DNA of 64,000 nucleotides from Ignavibacteriota bacterium (GCA_016707525.1 JADJHP010000011.1:124001-188000), one strand, 5' to 3'. Counted from the stretch's first letter, positions 6,799-18,400 are shown. Program-made: numbers and translations. Notes: generated from the sequence alone by a model not told the origin.

Positions 6799-9171
6799 GT
6801 GAAACGAAGTGCCTCTGCGCAACTCTTCTCCACTGCGCTCGTGTCCGCAGCAGTCGTTGTCCTCGTCCTCTTCAGCGGTTGCTCCCCGAAAGCGGGTGAT
6901 ACCGTTGTTGCAACGGTCGGCAAGACCCCCATCACGATCGCCGAGTACGAAAAACTCTTTGAGCGCAGCAATGGAACGCGCGATGCCGGCGTCAAGGCAA
7001 CGCAGGATGAACGCGAACGCTTCCTCGATCTGATGGTCCGGTACCGCAAGAAGCTGGCCGATGCGTATGACCAGGGCCTGGACCGCCGGCCTGAACTTCA
7101 GGCGGAGATCCAGCAGTACAAGGGGAGCCTTGCTGCCTCGTACCTCACCGACCGCCAGCTCGTCTCGCCGGCGATCAAAAAGATGTACGACCGGAGCCTC
7201 GAAGAGCTCCGCGCCAGCCACATCCTGATCCAGCTGAAGCAGGGTGCGTCGGCCGAGGATTCCGCTGCCGCGATGAAGAAGGTGACCGAGGTCATCGCCC
7301 TCGCCAACGCCGGCAAGGATTTCGGCGAACTCGCCCTCAGCTTCTCCGATGACCCGAGTGCCAAGACGAACCGCGGCGATCTGTACTACTTCTCGGTTGG
7401 CAAGATGGTCCCCGAATTCGAAGATGCAGCCTTCGCGATGAAGAAGGGTGAGATCTCTCAGAAGCCGGTGGTCTCTCGCTGGGGGTATCACATCCTGAAG
7501 ATCACGGACCGCAAGCCTGCATCCGGCACGACCCATTGCGGCCATATCATGATCCGGTTCGAGAGCCAGTCGCCGTCGCCGGAAGACACACTGAAAGCGT
7601 ATCAGAAGATCGCCGCGCTGCAGGACAGCCTCCGCGCCGGCACTCCCTTTGCCGGGCTCGCCAAGGCGCACTCCGATGACGGTGGTTCATCCGAGAATGG
7701 TGGAGACCTCGGGTGGTTCGACCGTGCCCGGTGGCCGCAGGCGTTCGATGAGGCGGCCTTCTCGTTGAAGCCGGGCGAGAACTCGCCCATCGTCCGCACG
7801 CAGTACGGCTACCATATCATCAATTGCACCGGCGTGAATCTGCCGCGTTCGTTCGAGGAGTCGCGCCAGGACCTCCAGAACAAGTACCAGCAGCAGCGCT
7901 TCCAGACGGACTATGCGGCATACCTCGACGGCATCCGCCGCGAAGTCTCGTTCTCCGCCAATGATGCTGTCGTGGAGCGTTTCGTGACCGCATTCGATTC
8001 GACCAAGACCGTGCGCGACAGTACCTGGGCCGACACCCTGACGGCAAGTTTCCGGAAGGCGACGGTCTTCTCGTTCGCCAAAGGGCCGGTCAGCGTCGAT
8101 TCCGTTCTTGGGATCATCAAGAGCCATCCGGAGTGGAGCAACCTTTCCCTGCAACGGCAGTCGCTCACGACGACCCTGGACAAGGTAGGTGAGCAGCTCA
8201 CCTTCGCCGCGAAGGCCGACCTGATGGAGAAGCAGGACCCGGAGTTCGCCACGCTCCTGCGCGAATACAAGGAAGGCATCCTCCTGTATCAGGCCGAACA
8301 GGAACAGGTGTGGAACCGTGTGGCACCGACGGATTCTTCGCTGCATCTGTACTTCGATACCAACCGCGACCGCTTCATGTTCCCCGACCGTGTCGTGTTC
8401 ACCGACCTGCGCGCGGCGACCGCCGAGGCCGCCAATGACCTGTACGCGAAGGTCCGCGCCGGCAAGACGTTCGAACAGATCGTGAAGGAGGACTCGGTCC
8501 GCATGGCCCAACGGCATCTGTTCTCCCTGGCGTTCGCGAAGGGCCAGACCGGACTCAACAAGGCCGCGCTGAAGACCATCGATTCGGTCGCCGTGGCAAT
8601 GAAGGCCGAGAGCGATATACACCTGCTGGTGGCGGCGTTCGCCGATACCGTGGGCAAGAAGTGGACAGCAAAGAATAAGCCGATCGCACGTCAGCGCATC
8701 GAACTGCTGAAGAAGAAGTTCGCCACGACCTATGGCATCGCCGCCGAACGGATCATGGTCGAACTCCGCCAGCGCAATTATGCCATCGAGAGCAAAGCGA
8801 CCATCGCACATCTTGAGACCCACGTCGACCTGCAGATCATCGGGCGTCAGCCGCGGGTGATCAACGCGCTCGAGACGGCAGTTCTTGCCCCCTCGGCCGA
8901 CGAGCGCGCAGCGCGTGCAGACTCCCTCAAGCCGATGGAAGTTTCGGAACCGTTCCCGTACAAAGCGGGATTCTCGCTGGTCCGTTTCGAACGCCGTGAG
9001 CCCGCCCGCCGCAAAGCGTATGAGGAGGCCGGTGCCGAAGTGAGCAGCCTGTTCCAGGACTATGAGGCGAAGCGGTTGGAGAAGGAATGGTTGGACCGGG
9101 TCGAGAAGACCCATCCGGTCGTCGTGAACAAGGAAGCCCTCAGGCAGGCATTTGCATCTCCACAGAAATAG
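6799..9171 (+). CDS. Large peptidyl-prolyl isomerase lipoprotein with two parvulin domains
   Basis: This is a predicted periplasmic folding factor of the PpiC/SurA type. The 790 aa protein starts with a lipoprotein signal peptide whose lipobox is LFSGC (Cys near residue 30), then a SurA-like N-terminal region (ITIAEYEKLFERSNG). A first parvulin domain (from ASHILIQLKQG near 132 to GYHILKITDR) and a second (from CGHIMIRFE near 248 to YGYHIINCTG) follow. About 440 further residues contain no third parvulin motif that I can recognise and may be a second chaperone module. It is the first gene of a three-member chain with the next two; the stop at 9169-9171 overlaps the next start by 20 nt, implying coupled translation. 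Likely clients are outer-membrane and secreted proteins. Confidence 0.88.
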   Translation: MKRSASAQLFSTALVSAAVVVLVLFSGCSPKAGDTVVATVGKTPITIAEYEKLFERSNGTRDAGVKATQDERERFLDLMVRYRKKLADAYDQGLDRRPELQAEIQQYKGSLAASYLTDRQLVSPAIKKMYDRSLEELRASHILIQLKQGASAEDSAAAMKKVTEVIALANAGKDFGELALSFSDDPSAKTNRGDLYYFSVGKMVPEFEDAAFAMKKGEISQKPVVSRWGYHILKITDRKPASGTTHCGHIMIRFESQSPSPEDTLKAYQKIAALQDSLRAGTPFAGLAKAHSDDGGSSENGGDLGWFDRARWPQAFDEAAFSLKPGENSPIVRTQYGYHIINCTGVNLPRSFEESRQDLQNKYQQQRFQTDYAAYLDGIRREVSFSANDAVVERFVTAFDSTKTVRDSTWADTLTASFRKATVFSFAKGPVSVDSVLGIIKSHPEWSNLSLQRQSLTTTLDKVGEQLTFAAKADLMEKQDPEFATLLREYKEGILLYQAEQEQVWNRVAPTDSSLHLYFDTNRDRFMFPDRVVFTDLRAATAEAANDLYAKVRAGKTFEQIVKEDSVRMAQRHLFSLAFAKGQTGLNKAALKTIDSVAVAMKAESDIHLLVAAFADTVGKKWTAKNKPIARQRIELLKKKFATTYGIAAERIMVELRQRNYAIESKATIAHLETHVDLQIIGRQPRVINALETAVLAPSADERAARADSLKPMEVSEPFPYKAGFSLVRFERREPARRKAYEEAGAEVSSLFQDYEAKRLEKEWLDRVEKTHPVVVNKEALRQAFASPQK

Positions 9172-10021
9172 CAGTGTCGTTCCGGCCGCCGTTCTCCTCC
9201 TTGCTCTTGCGGGGGGATGCGGCGGCCCGGGAAACAAAGGCGAGTATGTCGCCCGCGTGAACAATGCAGTGCTCACGCAGGAGGACCTCGTCGTCACCCG
9301 CGATTCCCTCGGCGCACCGACGGCATTGTCCAAGGAGTACGTCAATGAGTGGATCGTGACCGAGTTGCTCTTCCAGGAAGCGGAGCGCCGCGGGGTACCG
9401 GACGCGCCGGATTTCCAGGCGCAACTCGAGAACACCCGTAAGCGCCTCGCCGTCGCCGCCCTCCTCCAGAAGGAGGTCTATGCGGCTGTCGACACCGCAT
9501 CCATCACCGACGACGCCATCGCCCTGGCATTCAAGGCTTCCGGCGACGCCTATGCGCTCCGCGAAGACGTGGTGCTGGCCACGCTGGTGTTGTTCCGCGA
9601 TCGCGATGCCGCGTCCAGTTTCCGGACCACCGTTCTGAAGGGTACCGCATGGGATGAGGCCCTGGGCCGTGTGACCGCCGCAGCCGCCGGAGCCTCGCAG
9701 ATCGTGCGTACCGCCGACCACCGCTATTTCACCCGGGCCACGCTCTACCCCGAAGAGCTCTGGCGCCTCGCCCGGAGCCTTCCCCGTGAAGAAGTGTCGT
9801 TCCCTCTCCGCGCCGCCGACGGCTACTACATCCTCCGGGTCCATCAGTCGTTCCGCCAGGGAGAGCTGCCGCCGCTGGACTATGTGCGTGCCGAGGTGCG
9901 CGAACATCTCCTGATGGATGTCCGCCGCCAGAAGTACGAAGATTTCATCCGCACGCTGCGCGAGCGGCATACCGTGGATATACGTGACGCCGCCGCCGAT
10001 CCAGGCGCCGTGCAAGAATAA
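9152..10021 (+). CDS. SurA/PpiC-like lipoprotein chaperone (second of three)
   Basis: The 289 aa protein begins at a TTG inside the end of the preceding gene. It carries a short lipoprotein signal with lipobox LAGGC, followed by GEYVARVNNAVLTQEDLV, the usual SurA-N beginning, and KEYVNEWIVTELLFQEAERR. The second half could hold a degenerate parvulin fold (ADGYYILRVHQS, YVRAEVREHLL), but the canonical HILI and GYHI signatures are absent, so isomerase activity is doubtful. A chaperone role is inferred from context: it overlaps the gene before by 20 nt and lies 10 nt before surA. The TTG start is chosen because it leaves the whole signal peptide in frame. Confidence 0.8.
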   Translation: MHLHRNSSVVPAAVLLLALAGGCGGPGNKGEYVARVNNAVLTQEDLVVTRDSLGAPTALSKEYVNEWIVTELLFQEAERRGVPDAPDFQAQLENTRKRLAVAALLQKEVYAAVDTASITDDAIALAFKASGDAYALREDVVLATLVLFRDRDAASSFRTTVLKGTAWDEALGRVTAAAAGASQIVRTADHRYFTRATLYPEELWRLARSLPREEVSFPLRAADGYYILRVHQSFRQGELPPLDYVRAEVREHLLMDVRRQKYEDFIRTLRERHTVDIRDAAADPGAVQE

Positions 10022-10031
10022 GGAGTTGATG

Positions 10032-11342
10032 ATGCGTGCTGTTCAAGTTCTGATCACCGCTTGTGCTCTCTCACTGTCCACGGCCGCAGCCTTCGCCCAG
10101 GATCAGCCCCAGACCCAATCCCAACAGCAGAAACAGGCGCTCGACCGGATCGTGGCTGTGGTGGAGAACGATCCCATCCTCGAATCGGAACTGCAATCCC
10201 AGATCCAGTTCTTCGTGATGAACAACAAAGTGGACGCCCGTGCAGCCGGCGTGCGCGCCCAGGTATTGCTGTCCATGATCAACGAGAAACTGATCGTGGC
10301 GAAGGCGGTGCAGGACAGCGTGACGGTGACCGACGAAGAGGTGCAGCAGCAGCTCGAGCAGGCGATCGCGCAGCGCGTGCAACAGGTCGGCTCGGAATCG
10401 CGCCTGGAAGAACTCTATGGCATGCCCCTCAGCCGCATCAAGCGCGAGTACCGCGATGAGATGCGCCGGAATCTGCTCGCTCAGAAACTCCAGCAACAGC
10501 GTTTCGGTTCGTCGCAGATCGGCCGTTTTGAGGTGGAAGAATTCTTCCGCACATACCGTGACAGCCTCCCGCGTGTGCCCGAAGAGGTCGAGCTTGCGCA
10601 TATCTTCATCAAACCACGGTTCAGCGATACCGACCGTGCCGCCGCCCGCGCAAAGATGCAGTCCGTGCTCGATAGCCTGAACGCAGGCGTTGATTTCGCC
10701 GGGCTCGCCCAGCGGCATTCCAATGACGCCGGCTCCGCGTCGCAAGGTGGTAACCTCGGCCTCGTCCGCCGTGGCCAGTTCGTGAAGGAATTCGAAAGCG
10801 CGGTGTTCGGACTCGGCGAGGGACAGACATCCGGCATCGTCGAGACGGAACTCGGCATGCATATCATTCAGCTCATCGAGCGACGCGGTGACGCGGTGCG
10901 CGCGCGGCATATCCTCCTGCGCATGCAGCGCACTCCGGACAGCGATACGGCAACCGTGCACCTGCTTGATTCACTCCGGCTGCGCATCCTCGCCGGTGCC
11001 AATTTCGCCGAGCTGGCAAAGATCTATTCCGAGGACAAAGAGACCAACCTGATCGGCGGGACGCTCGGCTCCCTGGAGCTCGAGCAACTCGACAAGAACT
11101 GGTACCCCACCGTTGCGCCGCTCAAGGCCGGCGAGGTCAGTGCCCCTGCGCAATTGCCCATCGGCGCATCGTATGGCTATCACATCGTGCTGGTCCGTAA
11201 GCGTACCCCTCCGCATGAGATGACGCTCGAAGGCGACTACCATAAGCTGGAACAGATCGCGCTCAACTACAAGCGGACGAAGGATTACCAGGCCTGGCTG
11301 GACGAGCTGCGGAAGCAGATCTACTGGAAGATCTACGAATAA
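10032..11342 (+). CDS. surA: SurA-type periplasmic chaperone / peptidyl-prolyl isomerase
   Basis: SurA carries unfolded outer-membrane proteins across the periplasm. From ATG 10032 the protein is 436 aa. It has a signal peptide ending near AAAFAQ, the SurA N-domain (DRIVAVVENDPILESELQSQ, QVLLSMINEKLIVAKAV), a first parvulin domain (ELAHIFIKPRF to GMHIIQLIERR) and a second (RARHILLRMQR to YGYHIVLVRKR). AAGGAG at 10020-10025 is 6 nt before ATG 10032; an adjacent ATG at 10029 is the alternative. The frame is open further upstream, but that part overlaps the previous gene and lacks a signal peptide. It is the third chaperone of the chain. Confidence 0.9.
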   Translation: MRAVQVLITACALSLSTAAAFAQDQPQTQSQQQKQALDRIVAVVENDPILESELQSQIQFFVMNNKVDARAAGVRAQVLLSMINEKLIVAKAVQDSVTVTDEEVQQQLEQAIAQRVQQVGSESRLEELYGMPLSRIKREYRDEMRRNLLAQKLQQQRFGSSQIGRFEVEEFFRTYRDSLPRVPEEVELAHIFIKPRFSDTDRAAARAKMQSVLDSLNAGVDFAGLAQRHSNDAGSASQGGNLGLVRRGQFVKEFESAVFGLGEGQTSGIVETELGMHIIQLIERRGDAVRARHILLRMQRTPDSDTATVHLLDSLRLRILAGANFAELAKIYSEDKETNLIGGTLGSLELEQLDKNWYPTVAPLKAGEVSAPAQLPIGASYGYHIVLVRKRTPPHEMTLEGDYHKLEQIALNYKRTKDYQAWLDELRKQIYWKIYE

Positions 11343-11360
11343 GCCGGAAGGAACCGTCGC

Positions 11361-12371
11361 GTGTCCACACGAGCACCCCGGCCTACCACCGGATCCGATG
11401 TTGAAGATGCCCGTCAACTGAAAGCATCCTACGACGCCTTGCGCGCCGAGATCGCCAAGGTCATCGTCGGCCAGGACGCTATCGTCGAGCATCTCCTCGT
11501 TGCACTCCTCTCGCGCGGACACTGTCTGCTCGTGGGCGTGCCCGGACTCGCCAAGACCCTTCTCATCCGCACGCTGGCGCAGGTGCTGGACCTGAAATTC
11601 AACCGCATCCAGTTCACTCCCGACCTCATGCCCGGCGACATCACCGGCACGGAGATCATCGAAGAGAACGCCGGCACAGGCGCGAAAGCATTCCGGTTCG
11701 TGCAGGGGCCCGTGTTCGCGAACATCGTGCTTGCCGACGAGATCAACCGCACGCCTCCCAAAACCCAGGCGGCGCTGCTCGAGGCCATGCAGGAGCATCG
11801 CGTGACCGCGGCGGGAACCACGTATACCCTGGCCGAACCGTTCTTCGTGCTCGCTACGCAGAACCCGATCGAGCAGGAAGGGACCTATCCGCTTCCCGAG
11901 GCACAGCTCGACCGTTTCATGTTCAATCTCTGGCTGGACTATCCCACGCTGGAGGAAGAGGTGCAGATCGTCCGTTCGACAACAAGCCTGCATGTCCCCT
12001 CGCCGGAGCACGTGCTGACGGGACCGCAGATCTCTGCCTATCAGGACCTCGTCCGCCGCGTGCCCGTGGCAGACAACGTGATGGAGTACGCCGTGAAACT
12101 CGCGCGCACGACCCGTCCGCATTCCCCCGGCACGCCCAAGTTCATCAAGGATTGGGTCCGCTGGGGCGCCGGTCCCCGCGCGTCGCAGTACCTGATCCTG
12201 GGTGCCAAGACCCGTGCGCTGCTCACCGGGCGCCATACTCCCGACATCGATGATGTGCGCGCTCTCGCGGGCCCCACGTTACGCCACCGGCTTGTGACGA
12301 ATTTCAATGCCGAGGCGGACGGCGTGACCACCATCGAGATCGTGGAACGGCTCGTCCGCGAGAATTCCTGA
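11361..12371 (+). CDS. MoxR-family AAA+ ATPase
   Basis: MoxR ATPases act as chaperones that mature or activate partner complexes, often together with VWA-domain proteins. The 336 aa protein has the MoxR Walker A GVPGLAKT (residues 59-66), Walker B VLADEINRTPPKTQ (D126, E127), sensor 1 FVLATQNPIEQEGTYPLPEA and a C-terminal lid. The GTG start at 11361 sits 18 nt after surA, preceded by GGAAGGAA. The next gene, 4 nt downstream, encodes a VWA-like membrane protein, the usual MoxR partner, so the two probably form one functional pair. Confidence 0.93.
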   Translation: MSTRAPRPTTGSDVEDARQLKASYDALRAEIAKVIVGQDAIVEHLLVALLSRGHCLLVGVPGLAKTLLIRTLAQVLDLKFNRIQFTPDLMPGDITGTEIIEENAGTGAKAFRFVQGPVFANIVLADEINRTPPKTQAALLEAMQEHRVTAAGTTYTLAEPFFVLATQNPIEQEGTYPLPEAQLDRFMFNLWLDYPTLEEEVQIVRSTTSLHVPSPEHVLTGPQISAYQDLVRRVPVADNVMEYAVKLARTTRPHSPGTPKFIKDWVRWGAGPRASQYLILGAKTRALLTGRHTPDIDDVRALAGPTLRHRLVTNFNAEADGVTTIEIVERLVRENS

Positions 12372-12375
12372 TCCT

Positions 12376-14544
12376 ATGCCGCAGTTCGACCTTCGTGTCG
12401 GCGCTTCTCCCCTCTTTGCACTGCTGGCGATAGCCATCGCCGCCGTTGCGGCATATCTGTATTATCGCATCACCCTTCCCCCTGTCGCACCCTCTCTCCG
12501 TCGTCTCCTGATGATCTTGCGCGGACTCGCCTTGCTCCTGTTGTTGCTTCTTTTCCTTGAGCCCATCCTCCGGATCATCAGCACCACCATGCACCGTCCT
12601 GTGTTGAGCGTTCTGGTGGACGACAGCAAGAGCATGGGCATCACGGACAAGAGCGGCGATCGGGCGGCAACGACGCGTGCAGTAGTGCAGTCCCCGGCAC
12701 TTGCGCACATTGCGGAGCGAGCCGATATCCGCTACCTGACGTTCAGTACGAATGCAACGGACATCGCCGTTGATTCGCTGGATTCCCTGTCGTTCAACGG
12801 CGATGGCACCGACATTGCTTCGGCACTTCACACTGCCGCAACAGGTCACACCTCGGCATCGGCGCATGCGATGCTTGTCATCTCCGATGGGGTCACGACG
12901 CTCGGCAAGAATCCGCTGCATGAGGCCTCGTCCTATGGCGTTCCGGTGTTCACGGTGGGCGTGGGCGATGCAGCGGAACAGCGCGACGTGCTCATCTCCC
13001 ATGTTGCGGGGAATGCAATCGTGTATGCGGGCGTGCCCGCACCTGTGAGTGTGATCGTGAAGAGTGCCGGCTATCCGGGTCAGAAGGTGGAAGTGACCAT
13101 CGCCGATGGGCAGCGGGTGATGGATCGGAAAGCATTGACACTCGAGGAGGGTGTTCGTGAATACGAACTCTCTTTGACCTATACGCCGGACGGCGAAGGG
13201 ATACGCTCCTTTAGCGTATCTGTCACATCGCTCCCCGGCGAACTCACCACGAAGAACAATCACCGCACCTTCACCGCTCGTGTGCGCAAGAGCGCGCTGA
13301 AGGTCCTCCTTATCGCCGGAGCGCCTTCGGCTGACGTCACGGCCGTGCGCCAGGCGATCGCCGAGGTGGAACAGTTCACGGTGCGGTCGTTCACCCAATT
13401 GCCGTCAGGACAGTTCTTTGAAGGGGTGCTGCCCCCCGGGACGGTTGATTCATCGGACTGTATCGTGCTTGTGGGATACCCCGGCGCGGGAGCGCAACCC
13501 GCAATGCTCCAGAGCGTGTTCGGTGCGGTAAAAGCACGGACGGTCCCGGTCCTGGTTGTGGTGACCAAAGGGACTGACGTGAGGACGCTTGGGCGCTTCG
13601 CGGAGTGGCTTCCGTTCAACGCCGATATGGTGACGCCGGCAGAGTACGAGGTGGCGGTGGACCCGACGGCTACCGAGAAGGCCATCCCGGTGTTCACACC
13701 CGAGCATCGCGAACAGGATGATCCCTGGCTCCGGCTTCCGCCGGTGTTCACCACGCGCACCGTCATCACGGCAAAGCCTGATGCTTCGGTGCATGCCACC
13801 ACTCGTGCGCAGGGGATCAACGCACCGCATCCTGTAGTCTTGTCGCGGCGCGTTGAACGGAGGCGCGTCGTTGCGCTCACAGTGCACGGCGTATGGCGCT
13901 GGCGGTTGATGGCGCAGCGGTCTCCGCAGACGGAAACGTTCTTCGGTGGATTCATGGCGAACGCACTGCGCTGGCTCACGGCGCCCGACGATGCCGGACC
14001 GGTGATCGCGAAGCCGTTCAAGGATTCCTTTGCCCAGGGTGAGCCGTTGATGTTCAACGTTCAGGTATACGATCCGCGCGGCAATGTGGTGGACGATGCA
14101 GAAGTGAAGCTCGTGATCGCAAAGGGAGGCGACGTGCGCGAGGCGCTGGTGCCGCCACGTGGGAACGGGCGATACGAAGGCGGCGCGGCGGGGATCCATA
14201 CCGATGGCGCATTCCGCTACAAGGTCACGGCTTCACGGAACGGTTCGGTGCTGGGCAGCGACAGCGGGCAGGTGCATATCAGCGGTACAGCGATCGAATT
14301 CCTGAACACCCGGATGGACGAGGGAACGCTCACCGCGCTCGCATCGCGGACCGGCGGTGCGTTCATGCGGCCGGCGGAGATCGAACGTCTGGATTCATTA
14401 CTGGCGGGAGATGCTGCGTTCGCACCGCGAACGACATCCTCCGCGTTTGAGATCCACGTAAGGATGTCGCCCTGGTACATTGGTCTACTGATACTGCTCT
14501 TTGCCGCGGAGTGGGTCATCCGCAAGCGGAGCGGGATGATCTAG
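12376..14544 (+). CDS. Membrane-anchored VWA-domain protein
   Basis: The 722 aa protein has two N-terminal membrane segments (about 11-30 and 46-64) and one at the C-terminus (WYIGLLILLFAAEWVI), so the bulk is periplasmic. A von Willebrand A fold starts near residue 72 with a MIDAS motif DDSKSMG (DxSxS) and continues to MLVISDGVTTLGKNPL. Further domains are probably Ig-like (VSVIVKSAGYPGQKVEVTI) and glutamine-amidotransferase-like, as in many Bacteroidota VWA/BatA-related proteins. It lies 4 nt after moxR. The specific role is unknown. The stop at 14544 is followed almost at once by the poly-G block. Confidence 0.82.
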   Translation: MPQFDLRVGASPLFALLAIAIAAVAAYLYYRITLPPVAPSLRRLLMILRGLALLLLLLLFLEPILRIISTTMHRPVLSVLVDDSKSMGITDKSGDRAATTRAVVQSPALAHIAERADIRYLTFSTNATDIAVDSLDSLSFNGDGTDIASALHTAATGHTSASAHAMLVISDGVTTLGKNPLHEASSYGVPVFTVGVGDAAEQRDVLISHVAGNAIVYAGVPAPVSVIVKSAGYPGQKVEVTIADGQRVMDRKALTLEEGVREYELSLTYTPDGEGIRSFSVSVTSLPGELTTKNNHRTFTARVRKSALKVLLIAGAPSADVTAVRQAIAEVEQFTVRSFTQLPSGQFFEGVLPPGTVDSSDCIVLVGYPGAGAQPAMLQSVFGAVKARTVPVLVVVTKGTDVRTLGRFAEWLPFNADMVTPAEYEVAVDPTATEKAIPVFTPEHREQDDPWLRLPPVFTTRTVITAKPDASVHATTRAQGINAPHPVVLSRRVERRRVVALTVHGVWRWRLMAQRSPQTETFFGGFMANALRWLTAPDDAGPVIAKPFKDSFAQGEPLMFNVQVYDPRGNVVDDAEVKLVIAKGGDVREALVPPRGNGRYEGGAAGIHTDGAFRYKVTASRNGSVLGSDSGQVHISGTAIEFLNTRMDEGTLTALASRTGGAFMRPAEIERLDSLLAGDAAFAPRTTSSAFEIHVRMSPWYIGLLILLFAAEWVIRKRSGMI

Positions 14545-14563
14545 CATTGCTGGAACAATGTTG

Positions 14564-15326
<763 letters not shown>

Positions 15327-15400
15327 CGTGCGATCATGAGGACTGGATGCCTCACAATCGAATGAAATATATGACATCCATGTTCGGAGTCAATGAACAC

Positions 15401-15425
15401 AAAAGCCCGCGTACGGCGGGCTTCT
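15401..15425 (-). terminator. Terminator of gyrA
   Basis: Read on the minus strand, AGCCCGC, a short loop and GCGGGCT are followed by TTTTGTG. The stem is at 15404-15410 and 15416-15422, 25 nt beyond the gyrA stop. It is a good intrinsic terminator for the gyrB-gyrA direction. Confidence 0.7.
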
Positions 15426-15449
15426 ATGCGGAACGCAAGAGATGATGGC

Positions 15450-18400
15450 CTAACGCTTCCCTTTTCCCTTTGCCTTCTTTGCCGGCGCGGCGGGCTTCTT
15501 TGCTGCGACCGGCTTTTTTGTTGAAGCAGCCTTCTTTGCCGGGGGCGCCGGTTTCTTCGGCGCAGCCGCCGCTTTCCCGGCCGGAGGGGTCGCTTTCTTC
15601 ACTGGCCCGGCCTTCTTTGCGGCCGCTGCCGGTTTGGGGGCCGGCGGCGCTGTCTTCTTCGCGGGCTCAGACTTCTTAGCCGGAGCACCCTTGGCTGGAA
15701 CGGGCTTCGGAGTAGCCTTTGCCGGGGCGGACTTCGGCGCAGCGTTGACCGGAGCACCCTTTTCCGGGGCTGCCTTTGCAGACGCCACCGGAGGAGCAGT
15801 TTTCACGGTCTCCGGTTTTGTGGGAGCAGAACTCCTCTTCCCGACCTGCGGTTTCACCTCTACGGGAGCACTTGCGGGAGCATGTCTTGTGCTCCCGGGA
15901 GCACCCTTGGGAGCACCAGCAGCCTTCGCAGGCCCGCCGGTGATTCCCTTTACTTCCTTACCTGTGCTCCCCTTTGCTCCCTTCCCGGAGTCCTTCTTTG
16001 CGTTCTTGCCCGGTTCAGGCTTGCCGCCCTTAGCCTTGCTCTTCAGGTTTTTTTTTTCGTCGCCGTCGAAGAGACTGCCCTGGTCAACATCCTCCGGTTC
16101 CCCACCCGGCTTGACCGGGGAGCCATTCACGATCGTCTCGTCCTCATCCGCCGGCACCGACGCCACATCCGAGATCGCATCGCCGCTGTCCAGCTTGATG
16201 AGCCGCACCCCCTGTGTGTTCCGTCCGGCCACGCGGATATCGGCAGCATGCTGACGGATCACCACGCCGCGCGAGGACACGATCACGACATCGTCCTTCT
16301 CCTTCACTTCCCGGATCGCCACCATCCTGCCCGTCTTGTCGGTGGTCTTCATCGTGAAGATACCCTTGCCTCCGCGGTGACTGATGCGGTACTCTTCCGT
16401 CTCACTCCGCTTGCCGAAGCCGTTCTCCGTGGCCACAAGGATCGTGGTATCCGACCTGCGCAGGACCACCGCACCGACAACGTGATCATGCTTGCCGAGC
16501 CTGATGGCACGCACGCCGCCTGCCGCGCGGCCCATGGTGCGCACTTCGGTCTCGGGGAACCGCACCGCCATGCCTTCCGATGTGCCAATGACGACGTCCT
16601 GCTTGCCATCGGTAAGATGCACGTCGATGAGATTGTCCTTCTTGTCCAGCCCGATCGCGGCGATACCGGTCTTGCGCGGATTGCTGAACTCGCTGAGCAG
16701 GGTCTTCTTGATGTTCCCCTGTTCCGTGACCATGAGCACATTCACCGGCGCTTCGAAGTCCTTGACGGCCACGTACGATACGATCGTCTCGCCCTGCTCC
16801 TTCGACACCAGGTTGGCGATGGACTTCCCTCTTGTCGCACGCCCGCCTTCCGGTATCTCGAACACCTTGAGCCAGTAACACCGTCCCATGTCCGTGAACA
16901 ACAGGATGTACTCGTGTGTGGAGGCGATGAACATCGCCTCGATGAAGTCATCCTCCTTCGTCGTGGCCCCCGAACTCCCGCGTCCGCCGCGCGACTGCCG
17001 GCGGTACCCGCTCACCGGGAAGCGCTTCACGTAGCCGTTGTGGCTGATCGTGATGACGACCTGCTCTTCGGCGATCATGTCCTCGATGCTGAACTCTTCC
17101 GCCTTGTACACGATCTCCGTGCGGCGTTCGTCGCCGTACTTCTCCTTCATCTTCAGCAGCTCTTCCCGGATGATCTGGAGCTGCAGCGCCTTGCTCGCCA
17201 GGATGGCCTTCAAGCGTTCGATCAGCTTGATGGTTTCGCGGTACTCGTCCTCGATCTTCTTGCGTTCCAGGCCGGTAAGGCGCTGGAGCCGCATGTCCAG
17301 GATGGCCTTCGCCTGGATCTCGGACAGCTTGAACTTCCTCATCAAGCCGGCCTTCGCGGTCTCGACGTCGCGCGAGGCCTTGATCAGCTTGATGATCGCG
17401 TCGATATTGTCGAGCGCGATGATGTACCCTTCGAGGATGTGCGCGCGCTTTTCGGCTTCATCGAGCTCGTACTTCGTCCGGCGCACGACCACCTCGATGC
17501 GGTGATCGATGAAGTGCCGCATCATCTCGCGCAGCGTCAGGATCTTCGGGCGGCCATCCACCAGGGCGAGCAGGATCACGCCGAAGGTGGTCTGCATCTG
17601 CGTGTGCTTGTACAGGTTGTTGAGGATCACCTCGGCGTTCGCATCGCGGCGCAATTCGATGACGATGCGCATGCCGTCGCGGTCCGACTCGTCACGGATA
17701 TCCGAGATGTCCTCGAGCTTCTTGTCCGAGACCATGTCGGCGATCTTCTCGATCAGGTTCGCCTTGTTCACCTGGTACGGGATCTCGGTGATGATGATGC
17801 TCTGGCGGTCGTTCTTTGCCGTCTGGATCGACGCGCGGGCACGCACCACGATGCGGCCGCGACCGGTCATGTAGGCGTCCTTGACGCCTTCATACCCGTA
17901 GATGATGCCACCCGTCGGGAAATCCGGGGCCTTGATGATCTTGATCAGCTTCTCATTCTCGATGTTCTCGTCCTTGATCATCGCGAGACAGCCATCGATG
18001 GTGTCGGAGAGATTGTGCGGCGGGATGTTCGTTGCCATACCCACCGCGATACCGCTGGCGCCGTTGATGAGAAGGTTCGGGACCATCGCCGGGAGCACCG
18101 ACGGCTCCTTGAGCGTGTCGTCGAAGTTCGGCACGAAGTTGACCGTGTCCTTCTCGAGATCGAGCAGCATCTCTTCCGCGATCTTCGCCATGCGCGCTTC
18201 GGTGTACCTCATGGCCGCGGCGGAGTCGCCGTCCACCGACCCGAAGTTCCCCTGCCCGTCCACGAGCGGATAGCGCATGGAGAAGTCCTGCGCCATGCGC
18301 ACCATCGTGTCGTACACGGCGGAGTCGCCGTGCGGATGGTACTTACCGAGCACCTCGCCGACGATACGGGCGGATTTCTTATAGGTACGGTTGGAGGCCA

